A DNA stretch of 64,000 nt. Origin: Vreelandella malpeensis. GTDB lineage: Bacteria; Pseudomonadota; Gammaproteobacteria; Pseudomonadales; Halomonadaceae. The DNA lies in the NCBI RefSeq assembly GCF_020622355.1, contig NZ_WHVL01000001.1, forward strand, positions 372,001 to 436,000, written 5' to 3'. Below, in pieces: positions 1-8,701 of the stretch. The notes under the pieces were generated by a model. The model was not told the DNA's origin, did no database searches, and saw nothing but the letters and a program-made list of their open reading frames with translations. Within the stretch, counting starts at the first letter, position 1; every line of letters starts with the position of its first letter. The position numbers were made by a program, and so were the translations under genes.

Positions 1-398
1 TCGGCGTCGTAGCCCTTCTCCTTCATCACCGGGATGAGAATGGAGCCCAGCGCCGAGGTATCCGCCACCGCCGAGCCGGAGATACCGCCGAACAGCATCG
101 AGGAGCTGATGTTGACCATGCCGAGCCCGCCGCGCATCTTGCCCACCATGGCCGAAGCCAGACGCACCAGGCGCGTCGAGATCCCGCCATGCAGCATCAG
201 CTCACCGGCGAAGATGAAAAAGGGAATCGCCAGCAACGAAAACACCGAAATACCCGACAAGATTCGCTGAAAGGCAACGAACAGCGGGAGCCCCTCGTAC
301 ATGAAGGTGGCGACCGCCGCCAGCCCCACGGCGAACGCGACCGGCGCGCCGGCCACCAGGCCCAGAAAGAACAGTCCAAACAGAATGAGTAGCCCCAT
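1..398 (-). CDS. dctM: TRAP transporter large permease, DctM type (partial, N-terminal part only)
   Basis: Large membrane subunit (12-TM family) of a TRAP transporter, which couples sodium entry to uptake of a carboxylate delivered by the periplasmic binding protein. Only about the first 132 residues are present; the gene runs off the left edge. The N-terminus starts MGLLILFGLFFLGLVAG and continues with the hydrophobic segments and the GGISGSAVADTSALGS loop typical of DctM. It starts 3 bp after the stop of the small permease gene, so the two are translationally linked in a dctPQM operon. The substrate cannot be read from the sequence; the shared operator upstream suggests a sugar acid. Confidence 0.93.
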   Translation of the reverse strand, partial: MGLLILFGLFFLGLVAGAPVAFAVGLAAVATFMYEGLPLFVAFQRILSGISVFSLLAIPFFIFAGELMLHGGISTRLVRLASAMVGKMRGGLGMVNISSSMLFGGISGSAVADTSALGSILIPVMKEKGYDA

Positions 399-401
399 GG
401 C

Positions 402-938
402 CTAGGCCCTCTCGGTGGAGCGAGACGTGAGCCGCCGGAAAATATCGGCGGCGGCAAACAGCGCAATCAGCACGCCGCAGATCACCAGCGGCGCGGCGCG
501 AACACTTTCTGGCAGTCCAATCATGGGAATCGCTCGCTGCATATTGGTCATCACCAACTGCCATCCCTGAAAGGCCATGAAGACGCCAAACACGACGATG
601 AACAGATCAGACACGTGGTGCATCAGTCCACGCAGTAGTGGAGGAAGGCTTTCACGAACGAAATCGATATTGAGATGGCTGCGATAGCGCACTCCGGCCG
701 CGGCCCCCAGACAGGTGATGTACACCACCAGCACCAGCGAGGTTTGCTCGACCCAGGTGGGCGTATCGTTGAGCACGTAGCGCCCGAATACCAGCCAGCC
801 GAAGGTCACGATCAACGCGACCAGCATGATGCCGGCGATCCCGACGCACATACCGGCCACGGCGTCCAACACGCGATCGAGCGCCCCGCGAGAGGTCCTG
901 CTCTTCTGCTCGTCCGGGGTTTCAAGTTCTATACTCAC
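402..938 (-). CDS. dctQ: TRAP transporter small permease, DctQ type
   Basis: Four-helix small membrane subunit of the TRAP transporter. The 178-residue product has four hydrophobic segments (about 35-60, 70-95, 110-130 and 150-170), the arrangement expected for DctQ. Translation starts at a GTG; no upstream in-frame ATG is available. It lies between dctP and dctM, 60 bp after the dctP stop and 3 bp before dctM. In this family DctQ and DctM form the membrane complex that receives the substrate-loaded DctP. Confidence 0.9.
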   Translation of the reverse strand: MSIELETPDEQKSRTSRGALDRVLDAVAGMCVGIAGIMLVALIVTFGWLVFGRYVLNDTPTWVEQTSLVLVVYITCLGAAAGVRYRSHLNIDFVRESLPPLLRGLMHHVSDLFIVVFGVFMAFQGWQLVMTNMQRAIPMIGLPESVRAAPLVICGVLIALFAAADIFRRLTSRSTERA

Positions 939-998
939 GTCACCGACCCTCTTACTCCCCGACGGCGGCCCGCCGCCGGGAAACGTTCAAACGAAAGA

Positions 999-1991
999 TC
1001 ACTGCGCGGCGCGAATCTCTTCGATCAGCTCGCCGGTGCCGGGATTGTTGGCGATGAACTCCTCGTACATCGGCTCCATCAGGGTCTGGAACGCCTGCTT
1101 GTCGTCGACCTCGTTGATTTCGACGCCGGCATCCAGCACCAGTTGGCGGCTCTCCTCGGAGCTTTCGACCCACAGCGCGCGCTGCAGCTCGGAGGCCTTC
1201 ATGCCTTCGTCACGCACGATCTCCTGATCCTCTTCGGAAAGCGCGTCCCAGCTCGATTTGGCTACGCACAGGCACTCCGGAATGATCAGGTGCTCGGTGA
1301 GCGAGAAGTAGCCGGCCGCTTCGTAATGGTTGCTGGATTCGAACGACGGAAAGTTGTTCTCGGCACCGTCCAGCACGCCGGTGGTCAGGCTCTGGTATAC
1401 CTCGCCGTAGGCCATGGGGGTTGCGTTGCCGCCCAGCGCGGCCATCATCTGCACGTACAGGTCGTTGTTCATGACCCGAATCTTCAAGCCGCGAACGTCT
1501 TCCGGTGTACGAATGGGGCGCTGGGTGTTGTAGATACTGCGGGCGCCGGAATCGAACCAGGAGAGCACCACCAGCCCCTTGGACTCGAGCGCATCCGCGA
1601 AACGCTCGCCGATTTCGCCGTCCATCACCCGGTGCATGTGGTCGATATCGGTGAACAGAAACGGCAGCGAGAAGACGTCGGTCTCGGGCACGATCGGGCC
1701 CATCGGCCCCATGTTGAAGTTGGCGAAATCGAGCGCGCCGTTACGGGTCTGCTCGATGGCGTCGGACTGATCGCCCAGCACGGCATTGTTGTAGACCCGC
1801 GGCGTCACGCGCCCGTCGGTTCGCTCGGCCACCGCCTCGGAGAACGCCTCGAGTGCCTCGGTATTGGGATAGCCGTCCGGATGGATGTTCCAACCGCGCC
1901 AGTTGGCGGCCTGGGCGGAGACCGCCGCGGCAAGAAGAGAGACGCTGGCAATGACAGTGAAGACATGGCGCGGGATCGATACTGTTTTCAT
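999..1991 (-). CDS. dctP: TRAP transporter substrate-binding protein, DctP type
   Basis: Periplasmic binding protein of 330 residues with a signal peptide (basic start MKTVSIPRH, hydrophobic core, AQA cleavage region near residue 28). The body matches the DctP/DctB family: the TFxFxFTDIDHMHRVMDGEIG-type region, the conserved Arg in GLKIRVMNND that binds the substrate carboxylate, and LTTGVLDGAENN. A strong Shine-Dalgarno (AGAGG, 8 nt from ATG) fixes the start. It is first in dctPQM. An 18-bp palindrome shared with three other transport and catabolic units lies 255 bp upstream, which suggests co-regulation with aldarate use. The exact ligand is unknown. Confidence 0.92.
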   Translation of the reverse strand: MKTVSIPRHVFTVIASVSLLAAAVSAQAANWRGWNIHPDGYPNTEALEAFSEAVAERTDGRVTPRVYNNAVLGDQSDAIEQTRNGALDFANFNMGPMGPIVPETDVFSLPFLFTDIDHMHRVMDGEIGERFADALESKGLVVLSWFDSGARSIYNTQRPIRTPEDVRGLKIRVMNNDLYVQMMAALGGNATPMAYGEVYQSLTTGVLDGAENNFPSFESSNHYEAAGYFSLTEHLIIPECLCVAKSSWDALSEEDQEIVRDEGMKASELQRALWVESSEESRQLVLDAGVEINEVDDKQAFQTLMEPMYEEFIANNPGTGELIEEIRAAQ

Positions 1992-2245
1992 TACTGAAAC
2001 CTCTTGTTATATCGTTGGTTTTACAGCTTCACTAACGCAGGCTCTTGCACTCACCGCTTGAACTGGCGTTTGAAGAAACACTGTCGTTAAGGAAAGAGGG
2101 CATTTTTGCTCACGTGACCATGCGAGAGTTTTTGTTATTTTTGTCAACCTCGACCCTGTACTTATTCACCGGGCTGAAACAGCTTAAGAAGCTATTGCCC
2201 TAATGGCTTTATTCTTTAGTCAACAGGATCAAGAGCGCTGGCCCT

Positions 2246-2263
2246 TTGTCGTACATCATACAA
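2246..2263 (-). promoter_or_regulatory. Shared regulon operator, copy 1 (upstream of dctPQM)
   Basis: On the minus strand the site reads TTGTATGATGTACGACAA, an imperfect palindrome (TTGT...ACAA ends). It is 17/18 identical to the copy upstream of kdgD at 11165-11182. FadR-type GntR repressors of sugar-acid genes commonly bind sites of this size and symmetry; which protein binds here is inference. Confidence 0.7.
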
Positions 2264-2528
2264 GCTAATATCGTCAAATTAGCTAACAAGCGTTTGCGAA
2301 GCAAGCAATAAAAAGTCTAATAAGACCAAAGTCACACCTAAACTTCATAAACTAAAGTATATATATAAATAACCATGTATTTTTTAACAATAAAGATGGT
2401 TGCTTCAGTTTTGAGCACCGCATTTTTAAAAGTGATGAATCGTAGTCGATGATATTGATTTAAATTAGTCATAGTGAGAAATTATTATGTGGAAAAAATT
2501 TTCACTGAATTTAAATTCGAATAAATAA

Positions 2529-2560
2529 CCGTGTCACACTAATCAACCAGCGCGACACGG
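2529..2560 (-). terminator. Possible terminator after the yiaK-like gene
   Basis: A CCGTGTC / GACACGG inverted repeat (7 bp, 18-nt loop) is followed on the minus strand by TTATTTATT. The stem is short and the T tract interrupted, so this is tentative. Confidence 0.35.
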
Positions 2561-2670
2561 CATACGAAAACGGTCTGCTTGTTTGAAACAACTATCTAAC
2601 GCCTAACCTGCCCTGCCGACATCAGATGTCAAGACGAGAATTCGACGTTGATCCAGCAACCCCCGCCCTT

Positions 2671-3681
2671 CTATCGATGGGCCAGCTGGCTCACGCTCGC
2701 CCACAGCGTATCATCCAGCCTCAACACTCCCTGGCCATGTCGCTGGCGGTAGGTGGACTCGCCGGGATACCGAACGGGCTGCCCCGATGTGGCGGGCTCA
2801 GCAGCTGCGAGATGCTGCTTGATTCCTTCCACAATTGCGTCGCAAGTCGCTTGCCCGGCGATCTGCAACGGATCGAACACCATGAATATCTGACAGCTTC
2901 CACCACCACTGCCCTTCTCTACCTCATCGATGGCGTGGCTCGGCCGCCCGCTTGAAAGCAGTGCCGCCATCGCATCCAGCAGTATGGCGAGACCGGAGCC
3001 TTTCCAATAACCGGTCGGCAACAGTCGGCGCGTGGCAGCGATCGCCGCCGGATCGCGACTCAGCTCCCCTTGCATATCGAAACCACCGTCTACGGGCAGA
3101 GATTCACCCTTGGATGTCAGCGTCTGCAGTTTACCGTAGGAAAATTGCGACATCGCCATATCGAGCACCAGCGGCCCCTCTTCATGAGGCACGCCCATCA
3201 CGAGGGGATTGTTGCCAATGGATTGCGAAGTAGCTCCCCAAGCCGGCATGCACGACTCGGTATTGGTCCACATGATCGTGGCCATTCCCTTCTCGGCGGC
3301 GTGCCAGCCGTAACTGCCACCGCGCATCCAGTGGGTGGTGTTACGCAGCGCCACCAGCCCCATACCATGCTCTTTGGCAAGTTCGATGGCGCGCTCGGTA
3401 GCGTGAAGCGCATTGATGATCCCGATGCCCATATGCCCATCGAACACTTCGATCGCGCCCAGCGCATGCACGCGCTCCGGCACTGCTTTCACGTCGACCC
3501 ACCCCTTCTCGACATACTCGATGAAGCGTGGAATACGCCCGATACCATGAGAATGCACGCCGTCACGTGTGCTTTCAGCGTGCACCCGGGCGCATACCCG
3601 AGCATCCTCGGCCTCGAGCCCCGCCTTCAAAAGCGCTTTTTCGAGCGTATCGCGCAAGGTATCGAAACTGACCTCTGCCAT
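2671..3681 (-). CDS. yiaK: Ldh-family NAD(P)H oxidoreductase, YiaK-like 2,3-diketo-L-gulonate reductase
   Basis: A 336-residue member of the malate/L-lactate dehydrogenase (Ldh_2) family. Along its length it follows E. coli YiaK (332 residues), for example in SHGIGRIPRFIEYVEKGW, GLVALRNTTHWMRGGSYGW, LPVDGGFD and LPTGYWKGSG. YiaK reduces 2,3-diketo-L-gulonate to 3-dehydro-L-gulonate. In E. coli yiaK sits beside the YiaMNO TRAP transporter, and here it sits beside dctPQM, although 679 bp and a possible terminator lie between. The gene has its own leader with a strong Shine-Dalgarno (AAAGGAGG). The exact substrate could be another 2-oxo sugar acid. Confidence 0.8.
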   Translation of the reverse strand: MAEVSFDTLRDTLEKALLKAGLEAEDARVCARVHAESTRDGVHSHGIGRIPRFIEYVEKGWVDVKAVPERVHALGAIEVFDGHMGIGIINALHATERAIELAKEHGMGLVALRNTTHWMRGGSYGWHAAEKGMATIMWTNTESCMPAWGATSQSIGNNPLVMGVPHEEGPLVLDMAMSQFSYGKLQTLTSKGESLPVDGGFDMQGELSRDPAAIAATRRLLPTGYWKGSGLAILLDAMAALLSSGRPSHAIDEVEKGSGGGSCQIFMVFDPLQIAGQATCDAIVEGIKQHLAAAEPATSGQPVRYPGESTYRQRHGQGVLRLDDTLWASVSQLAHR

Positions 3682-3767
3682 AAAACCCTCCTTTATCTTG
3701 TAAACATTTCTTGTCTATGAAATCTGGTCGAAGGCAACCGACCAGAGTATCGCGACCGCGCGTCCCC

Positions 3768-3793
3768 AAAAAAGGCCACCCGAGGGCGGCCTT
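3768..3793 (-). terminator. Rho-independent terminator after KGSADH
   Basis: On the minus strand AAAGGCC, a GC-rich 10-nt loop, GGCCTTT and a run of six T in all form a classical terminator 34 bp after the semialdehyde dehydrogenase stop. It ends the kdgD-gudD-TTT-KGSADH operon. Confidence 0.8.
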
Positions 3794-3826
3794 TGATATC
3801 AACTACGCGTCGGGCAGGCGCCTGAA

Positions 3827-5404
3827 TTACTGTTCGCGCTTGCCATCCACCAGACGCCGCAGCTTGAGGGGGTTGTCGTTCTTGATCGCTTCGGGCAGCA
3901 GCCCTTCCGGCAGGTCCTGGTAGCAGACCGGACGCAAGAAGCGATAAATCGCGGCGGTACCCACTGACGTCGTGCGCGCATCGGAGGTGGCCGGGAACGG
4001 TCCGCCATGAACCATGGCGTCGCACACCTCGACACCGGTCGGCCAGCCATTGACCAGAATGCGACCGGCCTTGCGCTCGAGCGTGGGAAGAAGCGCACGC
4101 GCTGCGTCAAGATCGGCATCGTTCATTTGCAGCGTAGCGGTCAGCTGACCTTCTAGATGTTCGGCGACCTTCTTGAGTTCGGCCTCATCGACACATTCGA
4201 CCACCAGCGACGTCGAGCCGAAGACTTCGCCCTGCAGCGCTTCGCTGGAGAGGAAATCTGGGGCACTGGTCTTGAACAGGCCTCCCTGGCACTGATTGGG
4301 GCCTTCACCCTTCTGGCCGCGCGCCACTTCTTGCGCTTTGCCGCTCTCCTGGAGGCTTTGAACGCCCTGCTCGTAGGCTTCGAAAATGCCCGGCGTCAGC
4401 ATAGTCTGAGCACCACTTTGCGCAACGGCCTCGCCTGCGGTCTTGATGAAGGCATCAAGCTCGGGGCCCTTGATGGCGATCACCAGGCCCGGATTGGTAC
4501 AGAACTGGCCGGCCCCCATGTTGAGCGAACCCACGAATGCCTTGCCCATTTCCTCACCGCGCGACTTCAGCGCTGCCGGCAGCGCAAAGACCGGATTGAT
4601 CGAGCTCATTTCGGCGTAGAAGGGGATCGGCTCGGGACGCGACTGGGCGGCTTTCCATAGGGCAATGCCGCCGCTGCGCGAACCGGTGAAGCCAGCTGCC
4701 TTGATGCGAGCATCGCCCACCAGCGCGGTACCTACTTCACGGCCGGAACCGAACATCAACGAGAATACGCCCTCCGGCAGACCGCACTTCTTGACTGCGG
4801 CCTGGATGGCACGCCCCACCAGCTCACCGGTTCCCGGGTGCGCTGCGTGCGCCTTAACGATCACCGGGCAACCGGCGGCAAATGCCGACGCAGTGTCGCC
4901 ACCCGCCACCGAGAACGCTAGCGGGAAGTTGCTGGCACCAAAGACCACGACCGGACCCAGCGCGATGTGACGCTGGCGCAGATCGGCACGCGGCATCGGC
5001 TGACGGTCGGGCATCGCCGGATCGACGCGGACATCCAGCCATTCGCCGGCGCGTACGGTCTTGGCGAACATGCGCAGTTGGCCGCAGGTACGACCGCGCT
5101 CGCCCTGGATGCGTGCCTGGGGCAGCCCGGACTCCGCTACGGCGCGCTCGATGAGCGCATCGCCCAGCGCTTCGATTTCATCGGCGATGGTTTCGAGAAA
5201 CGTAGATCGATCTTCGAGCGACGTTTCGCGATAGCGATCGAAGGCTTCGCATGCAAGCTGACATGCTTGTTCCACATCGGCTTGAGTACCGCCAGCATAG
5301 CCGGGCTCCAATCGCTCGTTGGTCGCCGGGTTCATGGCATGAATGGGATCACGAGAGCCTTTGACGGCTTTCTGTCCGATCAGCATTTCACCTGTTAGAT
5401 TCAT
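3827..5404 (-). CDS. 2-oxoglutarate semialdehyde dehydrogenase (2,5-dioxovalerate dehydrogenase)
   Basis: Aldehyde dehydrogenase superfamily, 525 residues, of the hexarate-inducible KGSADH type. It oxidises 2-oxoglutarate semialdehyde to 2-oxoglutarate with NAD(P)+, the last step of glucarate/galactarate degradation. Visible features are the cofactor lysine in [14 protein letters not shown] (K184), the Rossmann motif FTGSRSGG (239-246), the general base in [10 protein letters not shown] (E265) and the nucleophilic cysteine in [10 protein letters not shown] (C302). It closes the operon after kdgD, gudD and tctCBA, 142 bp after tctA and just before a strong terminator. The context supports the specific function over a generic aldehyde dehydrogenase. 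Confidence 0.92.
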   Translation of the reverse strand: MNLTGEMLIGQKAVKGSRDPIHAMNPATNERLEPGYAGGTQADVEQACQLACEAFDRYRETSLEDRSTFLETIADEIEALGDALIERAVAESGLPQARIQGERGRTCGQLRMFAKTVRAGEWLDVRVDPAMPDRQPMPRADLRQRHIALGPVVVFGASNFPLAFSVAGGDTASAFAAGCPVIVKAHAAHPGTGELVGRAIQAAVKKCGLPEGVFSLMFGSGREVGTALVGDARIKAAGFTGSRSGGIALWKAAQSRPEPIPFYAEMSSINPVFALPAALKSRGEEMGKAFVGSLNMGAGQFCTNPGLVIAIKGPELDAFIKTAGEAVAQSGAQTMLTPGIFEAYEQGVQSLQESGKAQEVARGQKGEGPNQCQGGLFKTSAPDFLSSEALQGEVFGSTSLVVECVDEAELKKVAEHLEGQLTATLQMNDADLDAARALLPTLERKAGRILVNGWPTGVEVCDAMVHGGPFPATSDARTTSVGTAAIYRFLRPVCYQDLPEGLLPEAIKNDNPLKLRRLVDGKREQ

Positions 5405-5546
5405 CTTGCCTCCTGCGATGAGAATGTTGCCCGGCGGGACGATTACCCAGCCAGGTACCCCGTATCAATATCAGCAACTTTGCACTTGACGCCATGTTGC
5501 CGATATCGACAGTGACACCGCACACTGTCAGGTGCCGTGATGGCGA

Positions 5547-7061
5547 TCAAACGCTGTCGTCGCCGGCGGGTGTGCTTTGTTGGTTTGAGCGATAGTTCTG
5601 CCACAAGGTTAGTGCCAGTAAGCCGATCGCTACGATCAGAAAGGCGACGCTGATCGGTCGTGTGAAAAACGGCGTCCAGTCGCCTTCGAAGGATTGAAGG
5701 CCTCGACGCAGATTGGACTCGGCGATCGGCCCTAGAATGAGCCCGAGAATGACAGGCGCGGTACCGAAGTTGTAACGATTGAGGAAATAGCCCAGCACCC
5801 CGAAGCCAAGCATCAGGTAGAGGTTGAAGACATCCCCATCGACACCGTAGACCCCGATGAAACAGAATACCAGTATGGCGGCCAGGAGCTGTTTACGCGG
5901 TACCATCAGCACGCGAATGAACAGCTTGATGCCCAAGCACATGATCAAGAGCATGAACACGTTAGCCAGCAGGTAGGCTAAAAAGATGCCGTAAACGGTG
6001 CCGCTTTGATCAGCGAACAGCAAGGGGCCCGGTGTGATTCCCTGGATCATAAGACCACCCAGCAATACTGCCGTGGCCGCTTCCCCCGGAATACCGAGTG
6101 CTAGTGTCGGAATGAGTGCCCCACCCAGCAGTGCGTTATTGGCGCTTTCGACGGACACGATACCTGGCGCGTGACCGGTACCGAACTTCTCCGGCGTTTT
6201 CGAGAAGCGTCGTGTCTGGTCATAAGCGACCAGCGAAGCGATGCTCCCGCCGGCGCCGGGAATGGGGCCCACGATCGAGCCGGAGATCACCCCCATCATG
6301 ACGGCTTTCCAGTGTTTCAGGGTTTCGATAAAGCGGGGACGCGCAATATCGATCCGATGACCACTCTCTTTCAATCGCTCGTTGGGATCGTATTCGAAGG
6401 TATCCTTGAGCACCTGAGAAACCGCGAAAAGGCCGATGAGCGCGGGTAACAGGTTGACCCCGGTCAAAAGCGATAGCTCGTTGAACGTGAAACGTCCCAC
6501 GCCAGTGATCGGGTCGGTACCGATCGTCGAGACAAGAAAGCCGATCATGCCGGCGATCAGCCCCTTGAGCAGCGACTTGCCTGCCACAGACGCGATGATG
6601 ACCAGGCCGAAAATGCTCAGCGAGAAGTACTCTGCCGGGCCAAAGCGTAGCGCAAATTCGGCAATGGGCGGTGCCAGCAAGCTGAGAATGACCATGCTGG
6701 CAACACCGCCGAAGAAGGATGCCACGATGGCCAGGCCTAGCGCCCGTCCGGCTTCGCCTTTCTGCGCCATCGGGAAACCATCGAAAGTGGTCGCCACTGA
6801 CGAAGGCGTTCCCGGAATATTCAAAAGAATGGCGGGGATCGAGCCACTGGCACCGGCGCCGCATAGAGCGCCCAGCAGCATGCCGATACCCGCTACTGGC
6901 GGCATGCCGAAGGTCACCGGCAAAAGCAGCGCGATGGCCATGGCCGAGGTCAACCCCGGCAGCGCGCCCATGACGATACCCAAGAGCGTTCCGCCCGCGA
7001 TCGCTAGCAGAGTGCTCAGCTGCAGCACCATTCCCAGGCCGTCGAGATAACCGGAAATCAT
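5547..7061 (-). CDS. tctA: TTT transporter large membrane subunit TctA (system A)
   Basis: A 504-residue polytopic protein of the TctA family, the 12-TM channel subunit of tripartite tricarboxylate transporters. The repeated family motifs are visible: GALPGLTSAMAIALLLP near residue 32 and GPIPGAGGSIASLVAYDQTRRF near 260, each a G-x-x-PG loop, plus IPGEAATAVLLGGLMIQGITPGP. It lies 34 bp after tctB. Because it sits between glucarate dehydratase and KGSADH in one operon, its substrate is more likely glucarate or another aldarate than citrate. Confidence 0.92.
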   Translation of the reverse strand: MISGYLDGLGMVLQLSTLLAIAGGTLLGIVMGALPGLTSAMAIALLLPVTFGMPPVAGIGMLLGALCGAGASGSIPAILLNIPGTPSSVATTFDGFPMAQKGEAGRALGLAIVASFFGGVASMVILSLLAPPIAEFALRFGPAEYFSLSIFGLVIIASVAGKSLLKGLIAGMIGFLVSTIGTDPITGVGRFTFNELSLLTGVNLLPALIGLFAVSQVLKDTFEYDPNERLKESGHRIDIARPRFIETLKHWKAVMMGVISGSIVGPIPGAGGSIASLVAYDQTRRFSKTPEKFGTGHAPGIVSVESANNALLGGALIPTLALGIPGEAATAVLLGGLMIQGITPGPLLFADQSGTVYGIFLAYLLANVFMLLIMCLGIKLFIRVLMVPRKQLLAAILVFCFIGVYGVDGDVFNLYLMLGFGVLGYFLNRYNFGTAPVILGLILGPIAESNLRRGLQSFEGDWTPFFTRPISVAFLIVAIGLLALTLWQNYRSNQQSTPAGDDSV

Positions 7062-7095
7062 GTAAGCCTCCTGAATCTCAAATTAGGTTATACGG

Positions 7096-7602
7096 TCACG
7101 TCGGGAGCGGAATCTTGAAAAGGTCGGTGAAGACGTAAAAAATCGTCACGGCAAGCACGACCGAAAAAACCAGTGCTCCCGCGAGCGCCTTGCTCTTTAC
7201 GGCGGTGGAAAGCGTGCCCCAGGTACCGCTTAGTACTGTAAGTCCAACGACGCAGGAAAAGGTGAACAGCGCCGTACTGATCATGTAGCCAAGCCGTTCG
7301 AAGGCGTAGACATAAGCGATCAACAACAGGATGACAAAAAGCCATTGGCTCGCGCCGCGAACGAGGCTGATAGAGGATGACGACACGGCCTGGCCGCCCT
7401 TTCGCCACTCTTGGAAATCCTTGATCAGACACGGGATGGCCAAGATGAAGATCAGCCCCGAAAGAAACTTTGGAAAGAAGGCAGCCGATAGGTCGCCCGG
7501 AATATTGACGTCGGGAAACGCTGATGCCGCGACAAATACACTCGCCGATACGATGATCAGCACAACATTGAATAAAGGCTTACCGATATCGCGTTGCGTC
7601 AT
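7096..7602 (-). CDS. tctB: TTT transporter small membrane subunit TctB (system A)
   Basis: A 168-residue protein with four predicted hydrophobic segments and poor sequence conservation, as usual for TctB. Its identity rests mostly on size, topology and position between tctC and tctA. It begins with a short hydrophilic tail, MTQRDIGKP, and is needed with TctA to form the membrane complex. The 89-bp tctC-tctB gap contains an imperfect hairpin. Confidence 0.85.
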   Translation of the reverse strand: MTQRDIGKPLFNVVLIIVSASVFVAASAFPDVNIPGDLSAAFFPKFLSGLIFILAIPCLIKDFQEWRKGGQAVSSSSISLVRGASQWLFVILLLIAYVYAFERLGYMISTALFTFSCVVGLTVLSGTWGTLSTAVKSKALAGALVFSVVLAVTIFYVFTDLFKIPLPT

Positions 7603-7691
7603 GTTAGCTGGTCACTCCCTAGCCAAATGAGTAGCCTCCGAAACAATCGCGCTGCCGGCAAGACCTGCCAGACAGCACGAGAGAGCTAGAC

Positions 7692-8630
7692 TTAGTTCGC
7701 CAAATCGCCCGCCGCTTCACGCATGGTAGCGGCCGACTCGTCGATGAAGGCTTCGAGCTCATCGCCGTAAAGCGGTGCAAGCTCAGTCCCCAGGTTGTTC
7801 GCCGTCTGCTCGTAGGAGCCATCCTCGACGATCTGCTGGATAGCGGCGACCCACTCCTTTTTCACCTCGTCAGGCAGGCCTTTCGGACCGGCGATGCCAC
7901 GCCATACGGTCAGCGTCAGGTCGTAGCCGGACTCCTGAAACGTCGGTACGTCGGGCAGGCTGTCGCTACGCTCGGCGTAGGTGGTGGCCAGCGCCTTGAG
8001 TCGACCTGATTCCAGCGCAGAGCGCAGTTCGGCACCACCCAGCACGACGGCTTCGACGTGTCCGCCCATCGCGGCCGACATCGCCTCCGAGCCACCAGGA
8101 TACGGAATCAGATTGAAGGTGGACTCGGTGCGGTTAGCAATCGCATTGGCCGCGATGTGGGCCGATGAACCTACGCCTGAGGCCCCCACGCGGACCGAGC
8201 CCGACTGAGCAGCCTCGACCAGGCTTTCGATATCCTGATAGGGGCTTTCGCTGCTTACCGCGATCAGGTAGGGCTCTTCGATGAGCTTGGCGATGAAGTC
8301 GAAGTCGTCGTGGGTAAATGGTACGGTGCCCATCGCCTCGAGGGTCAGCATCGCGTTGCTCGCGGCCAGCAGCGTGTAGCCATCGGCCGGTGATGCCACG
8401 GCACGCGACATGCCTACCGCCCCGCCGCCACCGGCGATGTTGCGGATGACCAGCGTGGTGTCCAGTTGCTCTTCCACCAGCGGCTGAAGTGCACGAACGA
8501 ACGTGTCGTTACCGCCGCCGGCCGAGAAAGGCACGATCATGTCGACGTTCTTCGTCGGGTACTCAGCGAAAGCTTGACCAGCGACGATGCAACCAATAGC
8601 GAGCGTGAAACCACCTAGTAGCTTTTTCAT
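7692..8630 (-). CDS. tctC: TTT transporter periplasmic substrate-binding protein TctC (system A)
   Basis: A 312-residue TctC/Bug-family binding protein. The ATG at 8630 (MKKLLGGFTLAIGC...GQAFA) is preferred over the upstream in-frame start because it opens a normal signal peptide and has AGAGGT upstream. The mature N-terminus carries the Bug signature VDMIVPFSAGGGNDTFVR, and AGGGGAVGMSRAVASPADGYTLL follows, covering the loops that bind the carboxylate. It follows gudD by 71 bp and shares that gap with an 8-bp hairpin. Substrate inferred to be glucarate or a related aldarate from the operon. Confidence 0.92.
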   Translation of the reverse strand: MKKLLGGFTLAIGCIVAGQAFAEYPTKNVDMIVPFSAGGGNDTFVRALQPLVEEQLDTTLVIRNIAGGGGAVGMSRAVASPADGYTLLAASNAMLTLEAMGTVPFTHDDFDFIAKLIEEPYLIAVSSESPYQDIESLVEAAQSGSVRVGASGVGSSAHIAANAIANRTESTFNLIPYPGGSEAMSAAMGGHVEAVVLGGAELRSALESGRLKALATTYAERSDSLPDVPTFQESGYDLTLTVWRGIAGPKGLPDEVKKEWVAAIQQIVEDGSYEQTANNLGTELAPLYGDELEAFIDESAATMREAAGDLAN

Positions 8631-8661
8631 TATTGATCTACCTCTTACTCGGGCTTTAGAA

Positions 8662-8689
8662 GCCGGGCACCGCGCACGCAATGCCCGGC
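8662..8689 (-). other. Intercistronic hairpin between gudD and tctC
   Basis: GCCGGGCA and TGCCCGGC (8 bp, 12-nt loop) lie between the gudD stop and tctC. No T run follows, so it more likely protects the tctC message from decay or sets relative expression than ends transcription. Confidence 0.5.
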
Positions 8690-8701
8690 CGAACTTAAAG
8701 T

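Larger units (their letters stand above)
1992..2670. other. Long intergenic region with an AT-rich tract
   Basis: A 679-bp gap between the dctP start and the yiaK-like stop. It contains the operator-like palindrome at 2246-2263, a possible weak terminator at 2529-2560 and, between about 2270 and 2530, a tract much more AT-rich than its surroundings, including TATATATAAATAA. I see no credible coding region. It presumably holds the dctPQM promoter and may bind a nucleoid protein. Confidence 0.6.
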
